Origin: Enterobacter dykesii | GTDB taxonomy: Bacteria > Pseudomonadota > Gammaproteobacteria > Enterobacterales > Enterobacteriaceae | Direction of reading: 5' to 3' | Assembly: GCF_008364625.2 (NCBI RefSeq) | Contig: NZ_CP126604.1 | Span: 3,472,001-3,536,000, forward strand | DNA length: 64,000 nucleotides | Shown: positions 42,438 through 50,247 of the stretch, one piece after another | Layout of the letters: each line of letters begins with the position of its first letter | Numbering within the stretch: the stretch's first letter is position 1 | Position numbers and translations under genes: made by a program | Notes under the pieces: generated by a model | Told to the model about the DNA's origin: nothing | Database searches by the model: none | The model's input: the letters and a program-made list of their open reading frames with translations, nothing else

Positions 42438-43169
42438 TTACCTTCGCCCAAAAGGGCCTTCTTTAATCGCCCACTGCCCCGGCGTTTTACCGGTCCATGC
42501 TCTGAAAACCTCAATAAATGCGCTGAAGCTGCTGTAGCCGCAGGACAGCGCAATCCACCCTACCGGCTTCCCCGCCGCCAGCCACTCCATTGCCCGCATG
42601 ACGCGTGCCAGCTGCCGCCAGTTAACAAAGTTCATTCCGGTCTGGGCGCTAAACCGACGGTTGAACGTACGCACGCTCATCCCAGCATGAGTAGCATGGC
42701 TCTCGACCGTCTGGTTATCATCGACAAACTGCAGCAAATGGCTAACCACTTTCTTCAGACGCGGATCCGTCGGCACGGGCAGAGAAAAGCGAGCCTCGGG
42801 CGTCAGGACAAGCTCATCCAGCAGCAAAGTAAGCTTTCGCGGATCGTACTCGCTCTCTGCATCGCATAAACGGGAAAACAGTGCATGGGTGAGATCGTCG
42901 GGCTCGAACAGCGCGGGCGCATCGGGAAGCATTGCGCACCCGGCGGGGTCAAGATAGATAGCGCAGCCTTCTATTGCACTTTCGGAAAAAGCGGCGTGCT
43001 GCTGATCCGGAGGGATCCAGCCAATGTGTTTTGCCGGTACGACCGAACGCGCCTGCTGCGTCTCAATGACCAGCAGCCCCGTTGCAATGCGCCACAGCTG
43101 GCCGGTGCGATGACTGTGCCAGGGCGTTCGATACCCGCCGGAATGAAGGAGCGCTTCAATACTGACCAT
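42438..43169 (-). CDS. AraC-family transcriptional regulator
   Basis: The start is ATG 43169 (MVSIEALLHSGGYRTPWHSH), giving 243 aa; the longer frame from 43352 runs into the divergent promoter. The N-terminal cupin-like part (TPWHSHRTGQLWRIATG, H-x-x-Q-H) is of the effector-sensing type, and two AraC helix-turn-helix motifs follow (AGMSVRTFNRRFSAQTG, LSCGYSSFSAFIEVFRAWTG). It is divergent from an NTF2-like gene with about 100 bp between starts, so it probably controls that gene. Confidence 0.85.
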   Translation of the reverse strand: MVSIEALLHSGGYRTPWHSHRTGQLWRIATGLLVIETQQARSVVPAKHIGWIPPDQQHAAFSESAIEGCAIYLDPAGCAMLPDAPALFEPDDLTHALFSRLCDAESEYDPRKLTLLLDELVLTPEARFSLPVPTDPRLKKVVSHLLQFVDDNQTVESHATHAGMSVRTFNRRFSAQTGMNFVNWRQLARVMRAMEWLAAGKPVGWIALSCGYSSFSAFIEVFRAWTGKTPGQWAIKEGPFGRR

Positions 43170-43266
43170 ATCATTTTGACCGAAAATCGTTATTCTTCGG
43201 CATATTAGAGAAACTGCGACTTCGGCTGTCAAGGATAATGGTGATTCAACCACACAAGGAGCCCGC

Positions 43267-43686
43267 ATGAGCATTATCACGTCCCTGATAGCCCACACCG
43301 ACAACGCCGCGCAGCGCGAAAAGATGGCCTGCCTGTTAACCCGCTTATTCAACGGCGATATCGATCCGGCAGAGGTATTTACGCCCGATTACCAGCAGTT
43401 TACGGACGGTCACGCGCTTGACTACCGGGGTTTTATCCAGCATCTGAGCCACGTCAGCTCGCAGATCCGCGCGATCGCCTTTACCGTGGTGGAGATAGCC
43501 TGTCATGACGAACTTCTGGCTGATCGGCATATCGTGACGGTCACGTATCCCGATGGTCGTCAGGCAGAGATCGAGGTTTACCTGTTTGCCGCGCTGCGTG
43601 AAGGGAAAATCTGGCGGATCAATGAAGTCACGCGAGCACTCAGCGGCGATGCTGCAGATCGCACGCTGGCACACGCGACAAAATAA
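43267..43686 (+). CDS. NTF2-like/SnoaL-type protein
   Basis: The 139-aa protein is a single cone-fold domain (REKMACLLTRLFNGDIDPAEVFTPDYQQFTDGHALDYRGF, then TVVEIACHDELLADRHIVTVTYPDGRQ and KIWRINEVTRALSGD), typical of SnoaL-like small-molecule enzymes or ligand-binding proteins. AAGGAG precedes the ATG. The substrate is unknown. The divergent AraC-type regulator suggests induction by a small molecule. Confidence 0.75.
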   Translation: MSIITSLIAHTDNAAQREKMACLLTRLFNGDIDPAEVFTPDYQQFTDGHALDYRGFIQHLSHVSSQIRAIAFTVVEIACHDELLADRHIVTVTYPDGRQAEIEVYLFAALREGKIWRINEVTRALSGDAADRTLAHATK

Positions 43687-43688
43687 CC

Positions 43689-44207
43689 TTACTCCGCCGG
43701 GCGCGGTGCGGCGCTGTTATACACGCCAATATAACGCGCAAATTTCCCGATAAACACACCGGCAAACACGCCGCCGGAGACGATCGCCAGCGCGCTCATG
43801 GCGGGCTGCTGCATCGTCTGGGGAGAGACAGCGCTCATCACGCCCAGGACGTACTTCACGCCGAACGCCAGCATCATAAACGGCAGCGCGGTGTAGTCTG
43901 CCTGACGGTAAAGGCTGCGCGGCGCCTCTGCGCGGGTGATAACCGCCTGCTTAATCAGGAAATACCCCAGCGCGGCACCGGCGAGGATCCCCGCCGTCCA
44001 CAATGCCACAGTCTCGGGCGTCAGCGTGCGGTAGACCACCAGGTCGTAGATATCCCAGATTAGAAATATTGCCGGAATGATGGCAAGCCTCTCCAGCGTA
44101 ACGGTGGCAGGCCTGCGGGCTTTAATGCCGCGAGAGATAAGGAAGATAAAAAGCACCCACACCCAGGCGGGCGTGTGCGTAACGACACCGAACAAAAATT
44201 CAAACAT
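43689..44207 (-). CDS. DUF6622-type integral membrane protein
   Basis: The protein is 172 aa from the ATG at 44207 (GGAG at correct distance; earlier in-frame starts are less likely). It has five hydrophobic segments: FEFLFGVVTHTPAWVWVLFIFLIS, LAIIPAIFLIWDIYDLVV, LWTAGILAGAALGYFLI, LPFMMLAFGVKYVLGV and a C-terminal ALAIVSGGVFAGVFIG. The layout fits the DUF6622 family of inner-membrane proteins of unknown function. Confidence 0.7.
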   Translation of the reverse strand: MFEFLFGVVTHTPAWVWVLFIFLISRGIKARRPATVTLERLAIIPAIFLIWDIYDLVVYRTLTPETVALWTAGILAGAALGYFLIKQAVITRAEAPRSLYRQADYTALPFMMLAFGVKYVLGVMSAVSPQTMQQPAMSALAIVSGGVFAGVFIGKFARYIGVYNSAAPRPAE

Positions 44208-44254
44208 GGAGATCTCCATGGACGATCGCGGCCCGTGCCGCCCTGAACGCGTAT

Positions 44255-44286
44255 TGCGCATAACGGCAGGAAAGCCATTATGCGCA
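44255..44286. other. inverted repeat between aminotransferase and DUF6622 genes
   Basis: TGCGCATAACGGC at 44255-44267 pairs with GCCATTATGCGCA at 44274-44286 (one mismatch). It lies 7 bp after the aminotransferase stop. It lacks a U tract but is long enough to act as a pause or processing hairpin. Confidence 0.5.
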
Positions 44287-44292
44287 GGTCTT

Positions 44293-45474
44293 TTACAGCG
44301 ATTTTTTCAGGCGTTGAACCGCTTCCTTCAGCTCTTCATCCGTTGGCGTGACAAACGACATACGCAGCGTTGAATGGTCTGGCTCATTGCAGTAGAAAAA
44401 TTCGCCCGGCACAAATACTACGCCGTTACTTAACGTTTTTTCCAGCCAGCGGGTGGTATTACTCCCATTTTTCATAGTCGCCCACAGGAACATGCCGCCC
44501 TTCGGCTTGTGGAACGACATCACATCGCCCAGCTCGGCCTCCAGCTCGGTTGCGAACGTCTGGTATTTCTGGCGATAGGCTTCGCGGATCGTTTTAATCT
44601 GAGCGGGCAGACGACCAGTTTTTAGGTATTCATACGTCATCAGCTGCGACAGCGTGCTGGTGTGCAGATCGGTGGTTTGCTTAAGGTTCACCACCGCGCG
44701 CTTCAGCCATTCGGGCACCAGCACCCAGCCCACGCGGGTCCCCGGCGCGAGAATTTTGGAGAAGGTCGAGGTATACACCACGTTCTCTTCGTTGCCGATA
44801 TCTTTAGCATGGGCAATTAACGGGCGGAAAACTTCATCGGTATAATTAATTTCGCTGTACGGATCGTCTTCAATAATGACGAAATCATAGCGCTTCGATA
44901 ATTCCACCAGCTGTTTGCGACGCGCCTCAGAAAGGGTTACCCCGCCAGGGTTGCCAAACGTCGGAACAATATAGACCGCTTTGATGGTTTTATTTGCCGC
45001 CAGCGCTTCAAGCTCGTCGACCTTCATGCCGTCGCCATCGGTGCCAACGGATTCAAAATTCGCCTGCGCCAGGCCAAATACCTGCAGCGCAGCAAGATAG
45101 GTTGGACGCTCAACCACAACAGTGTCGCCCGGGTTAATTAATGCACGCGCCAGCACGTCGAGGGACTGCTGCGAACCGGAGGTCACGACCACATCATCCG
45201 CCTTGCAGCTGATCCCACGCCCTTCACAGATGCGCTGAATTTCTTCACGCAGCCCCGGTACACCTTCGGTCAGACCGTACTGAAAGGCCTCACCAAAATG
45301 CTGTGATAATACGGCATCAGCGGCAATTTTCAGCCCTTCGTGATCGAACAGGGCCGGATTAGGAATCCCCCCACCCAGCGAAATGACGCCGGCCATTTTG
45401 CTATGTTTTAATAATTCACGGATGGCAGATGATTGCAGGCCCTGTGCGCTGCTGGCGAGTTTATTCACAGACAT
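44293..45474 (-). CDS. PLP-dependent aminotransferase (class I/II, 2-aminoadipate/MocR-like)
   Basis: The 393-aa protein belongs to the fold-type I aminotransferases: VISLGGGIPNPALF near the start, a pyridoxal-phosphate Lys in TSTFSKILAPGTRVGW, GNPGGVTLSEARR, and a C-terminal LRMSFVTPTDEEL. No helix-turn-helix precedes it, so it is the stand-alone relative of the MocR group. The start is taken at the second ATG (45474), which lies at good distance from AAGGT; the first adds three residues. It follows the LysR-type gene by 20 bp on the same strand. Confidence 0.85.
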   Translation of the reverse strand: MSVNKLASSAQGLQSSAIRELLKHSKMAGVISLGGGIPNPALFDHEGLKIAADAVLSQHFGEAFQYGLTEGVPGLREEIQRICEGRGISCKADDVVVTSGSQQSLDVLARALINPGDTVVVERPTYLAALQVFGLAQANFESVGTDGDGMKVDELEALAANKTIKAVYIVPTFGNPGGVTLSEARRKQLVELSKRYDFVIIEDDPYSEINYTDEVFRPLIAHAKDIGNEENVVYTSTFSKILAPGTRVGWVLVPEWLKRAVVNLKQTTDLHTSTLSQLMTYEYLKTGRLPAQIKTIREAYRQKYQTFATELEAELGDVMSFHKPKGGMFLWATMKNGSNTTRWLEKTLSNGVVFVPGEFFYCNEPDHSTLRMSFVTPTDEELKEAVQRLKKSL

Positions 45475-45494
45475 TCTTTGCATACCTTCTTTTT

Positions 45495-46382
45495 TTATAG
45501 TGTGCCCAATCTTAGCAGAATATGGGCGATAAATTCCGTTAGCTTAGGGAGAGGTCGTAAATCCTGACGCCACAGCAAATGCACGGGTCTCGGCGCCGGA
45601 ATGTACTTCTCCAGCACCCGCACCAGCCTGCCGCTTTCCAGATCTTCCGCCACCAGCACCTCCGGCTGCAGCAGCAGTCCCGCCCCGGCACTCGCGGCCA
45701 TCCGCAGCCCGTAGCCGTCATTACATCTTAAGACCGCATCACGCTTCCAGCGCACCTCGCCTTCGACGCCCGGCAGCCGCCACTCGTTGCGCGCGGTCCA
45801 CACGCTGTGGGATAAGCAGAGATGATCCACCAGATCGGCAGGGGTTTGCGGCGTACCGTAGCGCGCCAGATAGTCCGGCGCGGCGCAGATCACCATCCGG
45901 TAAGGGCAGAGGTATTTCGCCACCAGATCGTCGTTGCGGATGTCGCCAATACGAATGGCCAGATCGATACCCTCCTCCACCAGATCCACCATCCGATTGG
46001 TGAGATCAAGCTCGATGCGCACTTCCGGGTAGCGTTGTAAAAAAGAGGCCGTAAGCGGCGCGATCGCGCTACCGCCAAACGAGGTGGGCGCCGTCACGCG
46101 CAGGGTGCCGGACGGCGCGGCACGCAGGCGTTCCACCGCGCTTTCGGCAATCGCCACCTGCTCCAGTACCCGCTTCGCCTCGTCGTAATAGACCCGTCCG
46201 GCATCGGTCAGGCTCTGGCGCCGCGTGTTACGCTCCAGCAGGCGGGTGCCAAGCTGGGATTCCAGCAGCGCAACGTATTTCCCCACCATCACCGCCGACA
46301 TCTCCAGACGTGACGCAGCGCCGGTAAAGCTGCCGCTTTCCACCACCGCAATAAAGGTCTCCATGCTGCGAAGCTTATCCAT
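45495..46382 (-). CDS. LysR-family transcriptional regulator
   Basis: The 295-aa protein has an N-terminal winged helix (METFIAVVESGSFTGAASRLEMSAVMVGKYVALLE) and a ligand-binding half with VRIELDLTNRMVDLVEEGIDLAIRIG, the pattern of regulators that control short-chain dehydrogenase genes. It is divergent from the SDR gene at 46480 and upstream of the aminotransferase. The 97-bp divergent gap is the likely operator. Confidence 0.88.
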   Translation of the reverse strand: MDKLRSMETFIAVVESGSFTGAASRLEMSAVMVGKYVALLESQLGTRLLERNTRRQSLTDAGRVYYDEAKRVLEQVAIAESAVERLRAAPSGTLRVTAPTSFGGSAIAPLTASFLQRYPEVRIELDLTNRMVDLVEEGIDLAIRIGDIRNDDLVAKYLCPYRMVICAAPDYLARYGTPQTPADLVDHLCLSHSVWTARNEWRLPGVEGEVRWKRDAVLRCNDGYGLRMAASAGAGLLLQPEVLVAEDLESGRLVRVLEKYIPAPRPVHLLWRQDLRPLPKLTEFIAHILLRLGTL

Positions 46383-46479
46383 ATTCCAAACCCCTGGTTA
46401 GCAATCCTCTAACTTTAGCCCAGTTTATCTCCATTTTTATTTATTAAAGAATGGAGGCTCACAACATAAGGAGTCGGCT

Positions 46480-47082
46480 ATGAAAATCGTCATTATTGGT
46501 GCCAGCGGTACGGTCGGTCGTGCGGTAACGGAAGAGCTGAGTCGTCGCCACGAGGTCATCCGCGTCGGCCGCACGCAGGGCGACGAGCTGGTGGATATCA
46601 CCTCGCAGGCGAGCGTCCAGGCGCTGTTTGAGAAAATCGGCCCGGTGGATGCGATTGTCTCCGCCAGCGGCGGCCTTTACTTTGGCCCGCTCGCGACCAT
46701 GAAGGACAGCGACTTTAACCAGGGGCTGCAGGATAAGCTGTTGGGGCAGGTGCGCCTGGCGCTGACCGGCCAGCATTATCTGAACGAAGGCGGCTCGATT
46801 ACGCTGATAAGCGGCATCGTGGCGCACGAGCCGATAGCGCAGGGCGTGAATGCCACCACGGTGAACGCGGCGCTGGAAGGGTTTGTCCGCGCTGCAGCCT
46901 GCGAACTGCCGCGCGGGATCCGCATCAACCTGATTAGCCCGACGGTACTCACCGAATCCGTCGAAACCTACGACGGCTTCTTCCCGGGCTTTGAGAGCGT
47001 TCCCGCCGCGACCGTGGCGCAAGCCTATCGCCGCAGCGTGGAGGGCGTGCAGAGCGGGCGCGTATACAAGGTCGGCTACTGA
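46480..47082 (+). CDS. short-chain dehydrogenase/reductase, atypical (no Tyr-x3-Lys)
   Basis: The 200-aa protein has a Rossmann nucleotide motif (IIGASGTVGRAV) and the SDR-type strand SITLISGIVAHEP. Where the active-site YxxxK should be, it reads VNATTVNAALEGFVRA, so the catalytic Tyr is missing. Short SDRs of this kind occur next to LysR genes in enterobacteria and may bind rather than reduce a substrate. AAGGAG precedes the ATG. Confidence 0.8.
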   Translation: MKIVIIGASGTVGRAVTEELSRRHEVIRVGRTQGDELVDITSQASVQALFEKIGPVDAIVSASGGLYFGPLATMKDSDFNQGLQDKLLGQVRLALTGQHYLNEGGSITLISGIVAHEPIAQGVNATTVNAALEGFVRAAACELPRGIRINLISPTVLTESVETYDGFFPGFESVPAATVAQAYRRSVEGVQSGRVYKVGY

Positions 47083-47810
47083 GCCTTGCGGGCGGCGATC
47101 AGCACCAGCATCGGGCGCTGTGCCTCTTCGGCCAGCGCGGGCCAGGCGTCAATCTGCGCCTGCGCTGGCCCCCACTCGTTGACGTCGCTTATCGTTAATC
47201 CTGCCCCGATCAGCGCGTTAAGCGTGGTGCCGAGCGTGCGGTGGTATTTCACCACCCCGTCCGCCAGCCAGTTGCTGACGCGTTTGCCTTCATCCTGATA
47301 ATGGTTTACGCCCCAGAACCGCTCGCCGCTATCGTCGGTCAGCCAGCCCTGACGGGTGGCGCAGGTGTATATCGGGTGCTCCATGGAAAAGACCAGGCTG
47401 CCGCCGGGCCTGAGCGCGCGCTGAACCCTGGCGAATAGCGTGTCCAGTTCCGGCAGGTAGTGCAGCGCCAGCGAGCTATAGACCAGATCGAGGCTGTTCT
47501 CGTTGAGCTTAAGAGATTCCAGATCGCTACGCTGATAGTGAATCTGTGGGTCAGCGGTAAGCTCCGCTGCGCGGGCGAGCATCTTTTCTGAGATATCGAC
47601 CCCCGTGACGTCAGCAGCGCCCAGCTCGCGGGCTGCGCGGCAGAACCAGCCGTAGCCGCAGCCGAGATCGACAACCGATTTGCCGGTTAAATCCGGCAGC
47701 ATGGCCTTAAGCGCGGGCCACTCCGGCGCGCCGTCCAGCCCCTGCACCGAGCGTGGAAGCTGGGCGTAGCCTTCAAAAAACGCCGGATTGTCGTAGATGT
47801 TTTGTGCCAT
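47076..47810 (-). CDS. class I SAM-dependent methyltransferase
   Basis: The protein is 244 aa from ATG 47810 (AGAGGG at good distance; the longer frame from 47888 runs through a repeat). The SAM motif VVDLGCGYGWFCRAA (about 46-60), then VTGVDISEKMLARA and DLVYSSLALHYLP, are all typical. The last 7 bp overlap the SDR gene end. The substrate is unknown. Confidence 0.85.
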   Translation of the reverse strand: MAQNIYDNPAFFEGYAQLPRSVQGLDGAPEWPALKAMLPDLTGKSVVDLGCGYGWFCRAARELGAADVTGVDISEKMLARAAELTADPQIHYQRSDLESLKLNENSLDLVYSSLALHYLPELDTLFARVQRALRPGGSLVFSMEHPIYTCATRQGWLTDDSGERFWGVNHYQDEGKRVSNWLADGVVKYHRTLGTTLNALIGAGLTISDVNEWGPAQAQIDAWPALAEEAQRPMLVLIAARKAQ

Positions 47811-47877
47811 GGCAGATCCCTCTTTAAGAATGTGACTTCCAGTATAAAGCATTGCCTGCGGCCTGATGCCTTCATCC

Positions 47878-47898
47878 CCCTCTCCCACAGGGAGAGGG
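47878..47898. repeat. enterobacterial intergenic inverted repeat (CCCTCTCCC type)
   Basis: CCCTCTCCC-ACA-GGGAGAGGG is a perfect 9-bp stem. Together with the TGAAGGCATCAGGCC-type flank it resembles a common intergenic repeat of enterobacterial genomes. It lies 12 bp after the amidohydrolase stop and may serve as its terminator. Confidence 0.65.
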
Positions 47899-47909
47899 AG
47901 AAATGCACG

Positions 47910-49289
47910 TCAACCCACCGAGCCCCAGACAAGATTGCCCTTATGGAACGTCGCGGTGCGCGGTGAAATGCGCGCCACTGCCTCGGCGGAGCAGGAGGCA
48001 TCCACCAGCACAAAGCTGGCGTCGTCCTGCGCTTTCGGCCACACGCGTTCGCCTTTGTCGTTCAGCGGCAGCACGTCGCCGGTGGCGATACCGAGCGCGC
48101 GGGAGAGCGTCTGCTCGTTCGGGCGGATATAGAGCTGGGCGTAGAGATTCGCTTTTTCCAGCATGTCCCCCAGACCGTACGGCGACCAGTGGTCGATGAC
48201 GCTGTCGGTTCCCGTCATCACGAACACGCCCTTCTCGCGCAGCTGCTTCAGCGGCATATGCAGGGTGCCAATCGGCACGGTGGAAGCGATGGTCACCTGC
48301 TGCGCCGCCATGCGGGTGGCGATCTCATCCACCTGCTGCTCGTTGAGCGTCGCCAGCGCAAAGGCGTGGCTGATGGTCAGCTTGCCCTTCAGCTCCGGCG
48401 TTTTCTCCACGGTCTCGACCATGTAATTCACCGCCGCCACGCCCGCCGGGCTGGTTTCGTGCAGGTGAATGTCCACCCCTTTGTCGTAGTCCAGCGCAAT
48501 CTGGAACATGGTGTCGAGGGATTTCTCCATCGCGCCGTCGACGTTGGTTGGATCCAGCCCGCCCACGTAGTGCGCCCCGGCCTGCATCGCCTCGCGCATC
48601 AGCTTTTCGGAGTTTGACAGCAGCAGCCCGTGCTGCGGAAAAGCGACGATTTCGCAGTCAAATCCGGGCTTACGGCGCGATAAAACCGCCTGCAGGTTTT
48701 CCAGATTCTTCAGACCGGAAACCGGCTCGATATTGCAGTGGCTGCGGGCGATGGTGGAGCCTTTCGACTGGATCAGATCGATCAGCTTTTCCGCACGCTC
48801 CTGGGTGTAGGGCTGCAGCTCCGGCAGCAGCTTCTGCTCGAGGCGGATCATATCCTGAATCGTCGTGCCCGCCGGGCGGTTCAGGGAGCGCCACGGACCG
48901 CCATAAAAGGTTTTATCCAGATGAATGTGCATGTCGCGCATCGCCGGGAGCATCAGCTTGCCGCCCGCATCGTAGTGCGGCAGCGTGGCGTCGGCGTGGC
49001 GCTTGTTGTCGCGCAGGGCGACGATCTTCCCGTCGTTAATCTCCAGCGTTTTCAGCTCGGTGCGGGTGCTCGTCGCCACGCCGCCGTCGACGTTGAACCC
49101 GGCCTCCAGCAGCACGTTGTCCAGATAGTAATGTTTCGCGGTGATGCTCATCGGTTTGCCCGTCTCGCAGGTTGGCTTCGCGGAGTCAGCAGCATACGCG
49201 ACGGATCCGGTGGCGCCAAACAGCGCGCAGGCGGTGACCATTTTGCCGCTCTGGCTAATAAATTCGCGGCGGCTTTTGTTTTCACTCAT
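47910..49289 (-). CDS. Tat-exported amidohydrolase (cytosine-deaminase-like)
   Basis: The protein is 459 aa from ATG 49289 (AAGGAAG upstream). The N terminus NKSRREFISQSGKMVTAC is a twin-arginine signal (S-R-R-E-F-I), followed by a hydrophobic stretch to AYA-A. The mature part is a metal-dependent amidohydrolase: DMHIHLD, STIARSHCNIEP, DIHLHE, ISHAFALA and TGTDSVIDHW provide the metal-binding His/Asp set, closest to CodA-like deaminases. Periplasmic location is unusual for this family. It is the last gene of the catabolic operon, probably opening a cyclic ureide or deaminating a substrate for the NCS2 permease. Confidence 0.85.
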   Translation of the reverse strand: MSENKSRREFISQSGKMVTACALFGATGSVAYAADSAKPTCETGKPMSITAKHYYLDNVLLEAGFNVDGGVATSTRTELKTLEINDGKIVALRDNKRHADATLPHYDAGGKLMLPAMRDMHIHLDKTFYGGPWRSLNRPAGTTIQDMIRLEQKLLPELQPYTQERAEKLIDLIQSKGSTIARSHCNIEPVSGLKNLENLQAVLSRRKPGFDCEIVAFPQHGLLLSNSEKLMREAMQAGAHYVGGLDPTNVDGAMEKSLDTMFQIALDYDKGVDIHLHETSPAGVAAVNYMVETVEKTPELKGKLTISHAFALATLNEQQVDEIATRMAAQQVTIASTVPIGTLHMPLKQLREKGVFVMTGTDSVIDHWSPYGLGDMLEKANLYAQLYIRPNEQTLSRALGIATGDVLPLNDKGERVWPKAQDDASFVLVDASCSAEAVARISPRTATFHKGNLVWGSVG

Positions 49290-49290
49290 C

Positions 49291-50247
49291 TTATCTTCCT
49301 TCATTAACAATATGGGTGCCGGTTTCCCCGCGCAGCGCCGCGGGCAGGCAGTCCGGCGAGGTGATGATCACGCGCCTGCCGCCGTGGTGTAAAAATTCCA
49401 GCGAGGCGACGATTTTGGGCAGCATGCTGCCCGCCGGGAAGTGGCCCTCTTCCCTGTAGCGCGTCATCTGCGCCACGCTGACGGTGTCCAGCGCCTGCTG
49501 GTTCGGCTTGCCGAAGTTGATGCAAACCTTCTCCACGCCGGTGGTGATCACCAGCACGTCGGCGCCGATCTCCTGCGCCAGCAGCGCGGTGGAGAGATCT
49601 TTATCAATCACCGCATCGACGCTCTGGTAGTCGCCCTGCTCGCTGCGAATCACGGGTATTCCGCCGCCGCCCGCGCCGATCACCACAAAGCCTTTTTGCG
49701 TCAGAGCCTTGATGGCATCCGCCTCGACGATCCGCAGCGGCTGGGGTGAAGCCACCACGCGACGGTAGCCACGGCCTGAATCCTCGACAAAATGCCAGTC
49801 CGGGTATGCGCGCTGCAGCTCGTCGCGCTGCGCCTCGCTGAAGAACGCGCCGATCGGTTTCGTCGGATGCGCAAAACCGGGATCGTTTTTATCCACTTCT
49901 ACCTGGGTAACGACCGTGACCGCCTTTTGCTCCCCGCGCGCGGCAAGGCGATTGTTGAGCGCCTGCTGGATCAGGTAGCCAATCCCGCCCTGCGTGTCCG
50001 CCACGCAGTTTGCCAGCGGCGTCAGCGGCAGCCCTTCCCGCTCGTGGGCGATTTCGGCGCGGCGCAGATCCAGCCCCACCTGGGGGCCGTTACCGTGGGT
50101 GAGCACGATGTCATAGTCGGAGGCCAGCATTTCGAGCACCGACTCTGCCACCGCTTTCACCGCCTGCGCCTGATGTTCAACCGACTGGCTGGCGTTGTCT
50201 TTGATAATGCTGTTACCGCCGATGGCGACGACCATAAGCTCTTTCAT
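49291..50247 (-). CDS. arcC: carbamate kinase
   Basis: The 318-aa protein is a clear carbamate kinase: VVAIGGNSII, VLTHGNGPQVG, KPIGAFFSEAQRDEL, DSGRGYRRVVASPQP, VIGAGGGGIPV, VDAVIDKDLSTALLA. It makes ATP from carbamoyl phosphate. It overlaps the permease stop by 4 bp (ATGA) and lies directly next to the amidohydrolase. Together with FdrA and DUF1116 genes it matches the logic of the E. coli allantoin pathway, where oxamate/carbamoyl transfer feeds carbamate kinase. Confidence 0.92.
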   Translation of the reverse strand: MKELMVVAIGGNSIIKDNASQSVEHQAQAVKAVAESVLEMLASDYDIVLTHGNGPQVGLDLRRAEIAHEREGLPLTPLANCVADTQGGIGYLIQQALNNRLAARGEQKAVTVVTQVEVDKNDPGFAHPTKPIGAFFSEAQRDELQRAYPDWHFVEDSGRGYRRVVASPQPLRIVEADAIKALTQKGFVVIGAGGGGIPVIRSEQGDYQSVDAVIDKDLSTALLAQEIGADVLVITTGVEKVCINFGKPNQQALDTVSVAQMTRYREEGHFPAGSMLPKIVASLEFLHHGGRRVIITSPDCLPAALRGETGTHIVNEGR

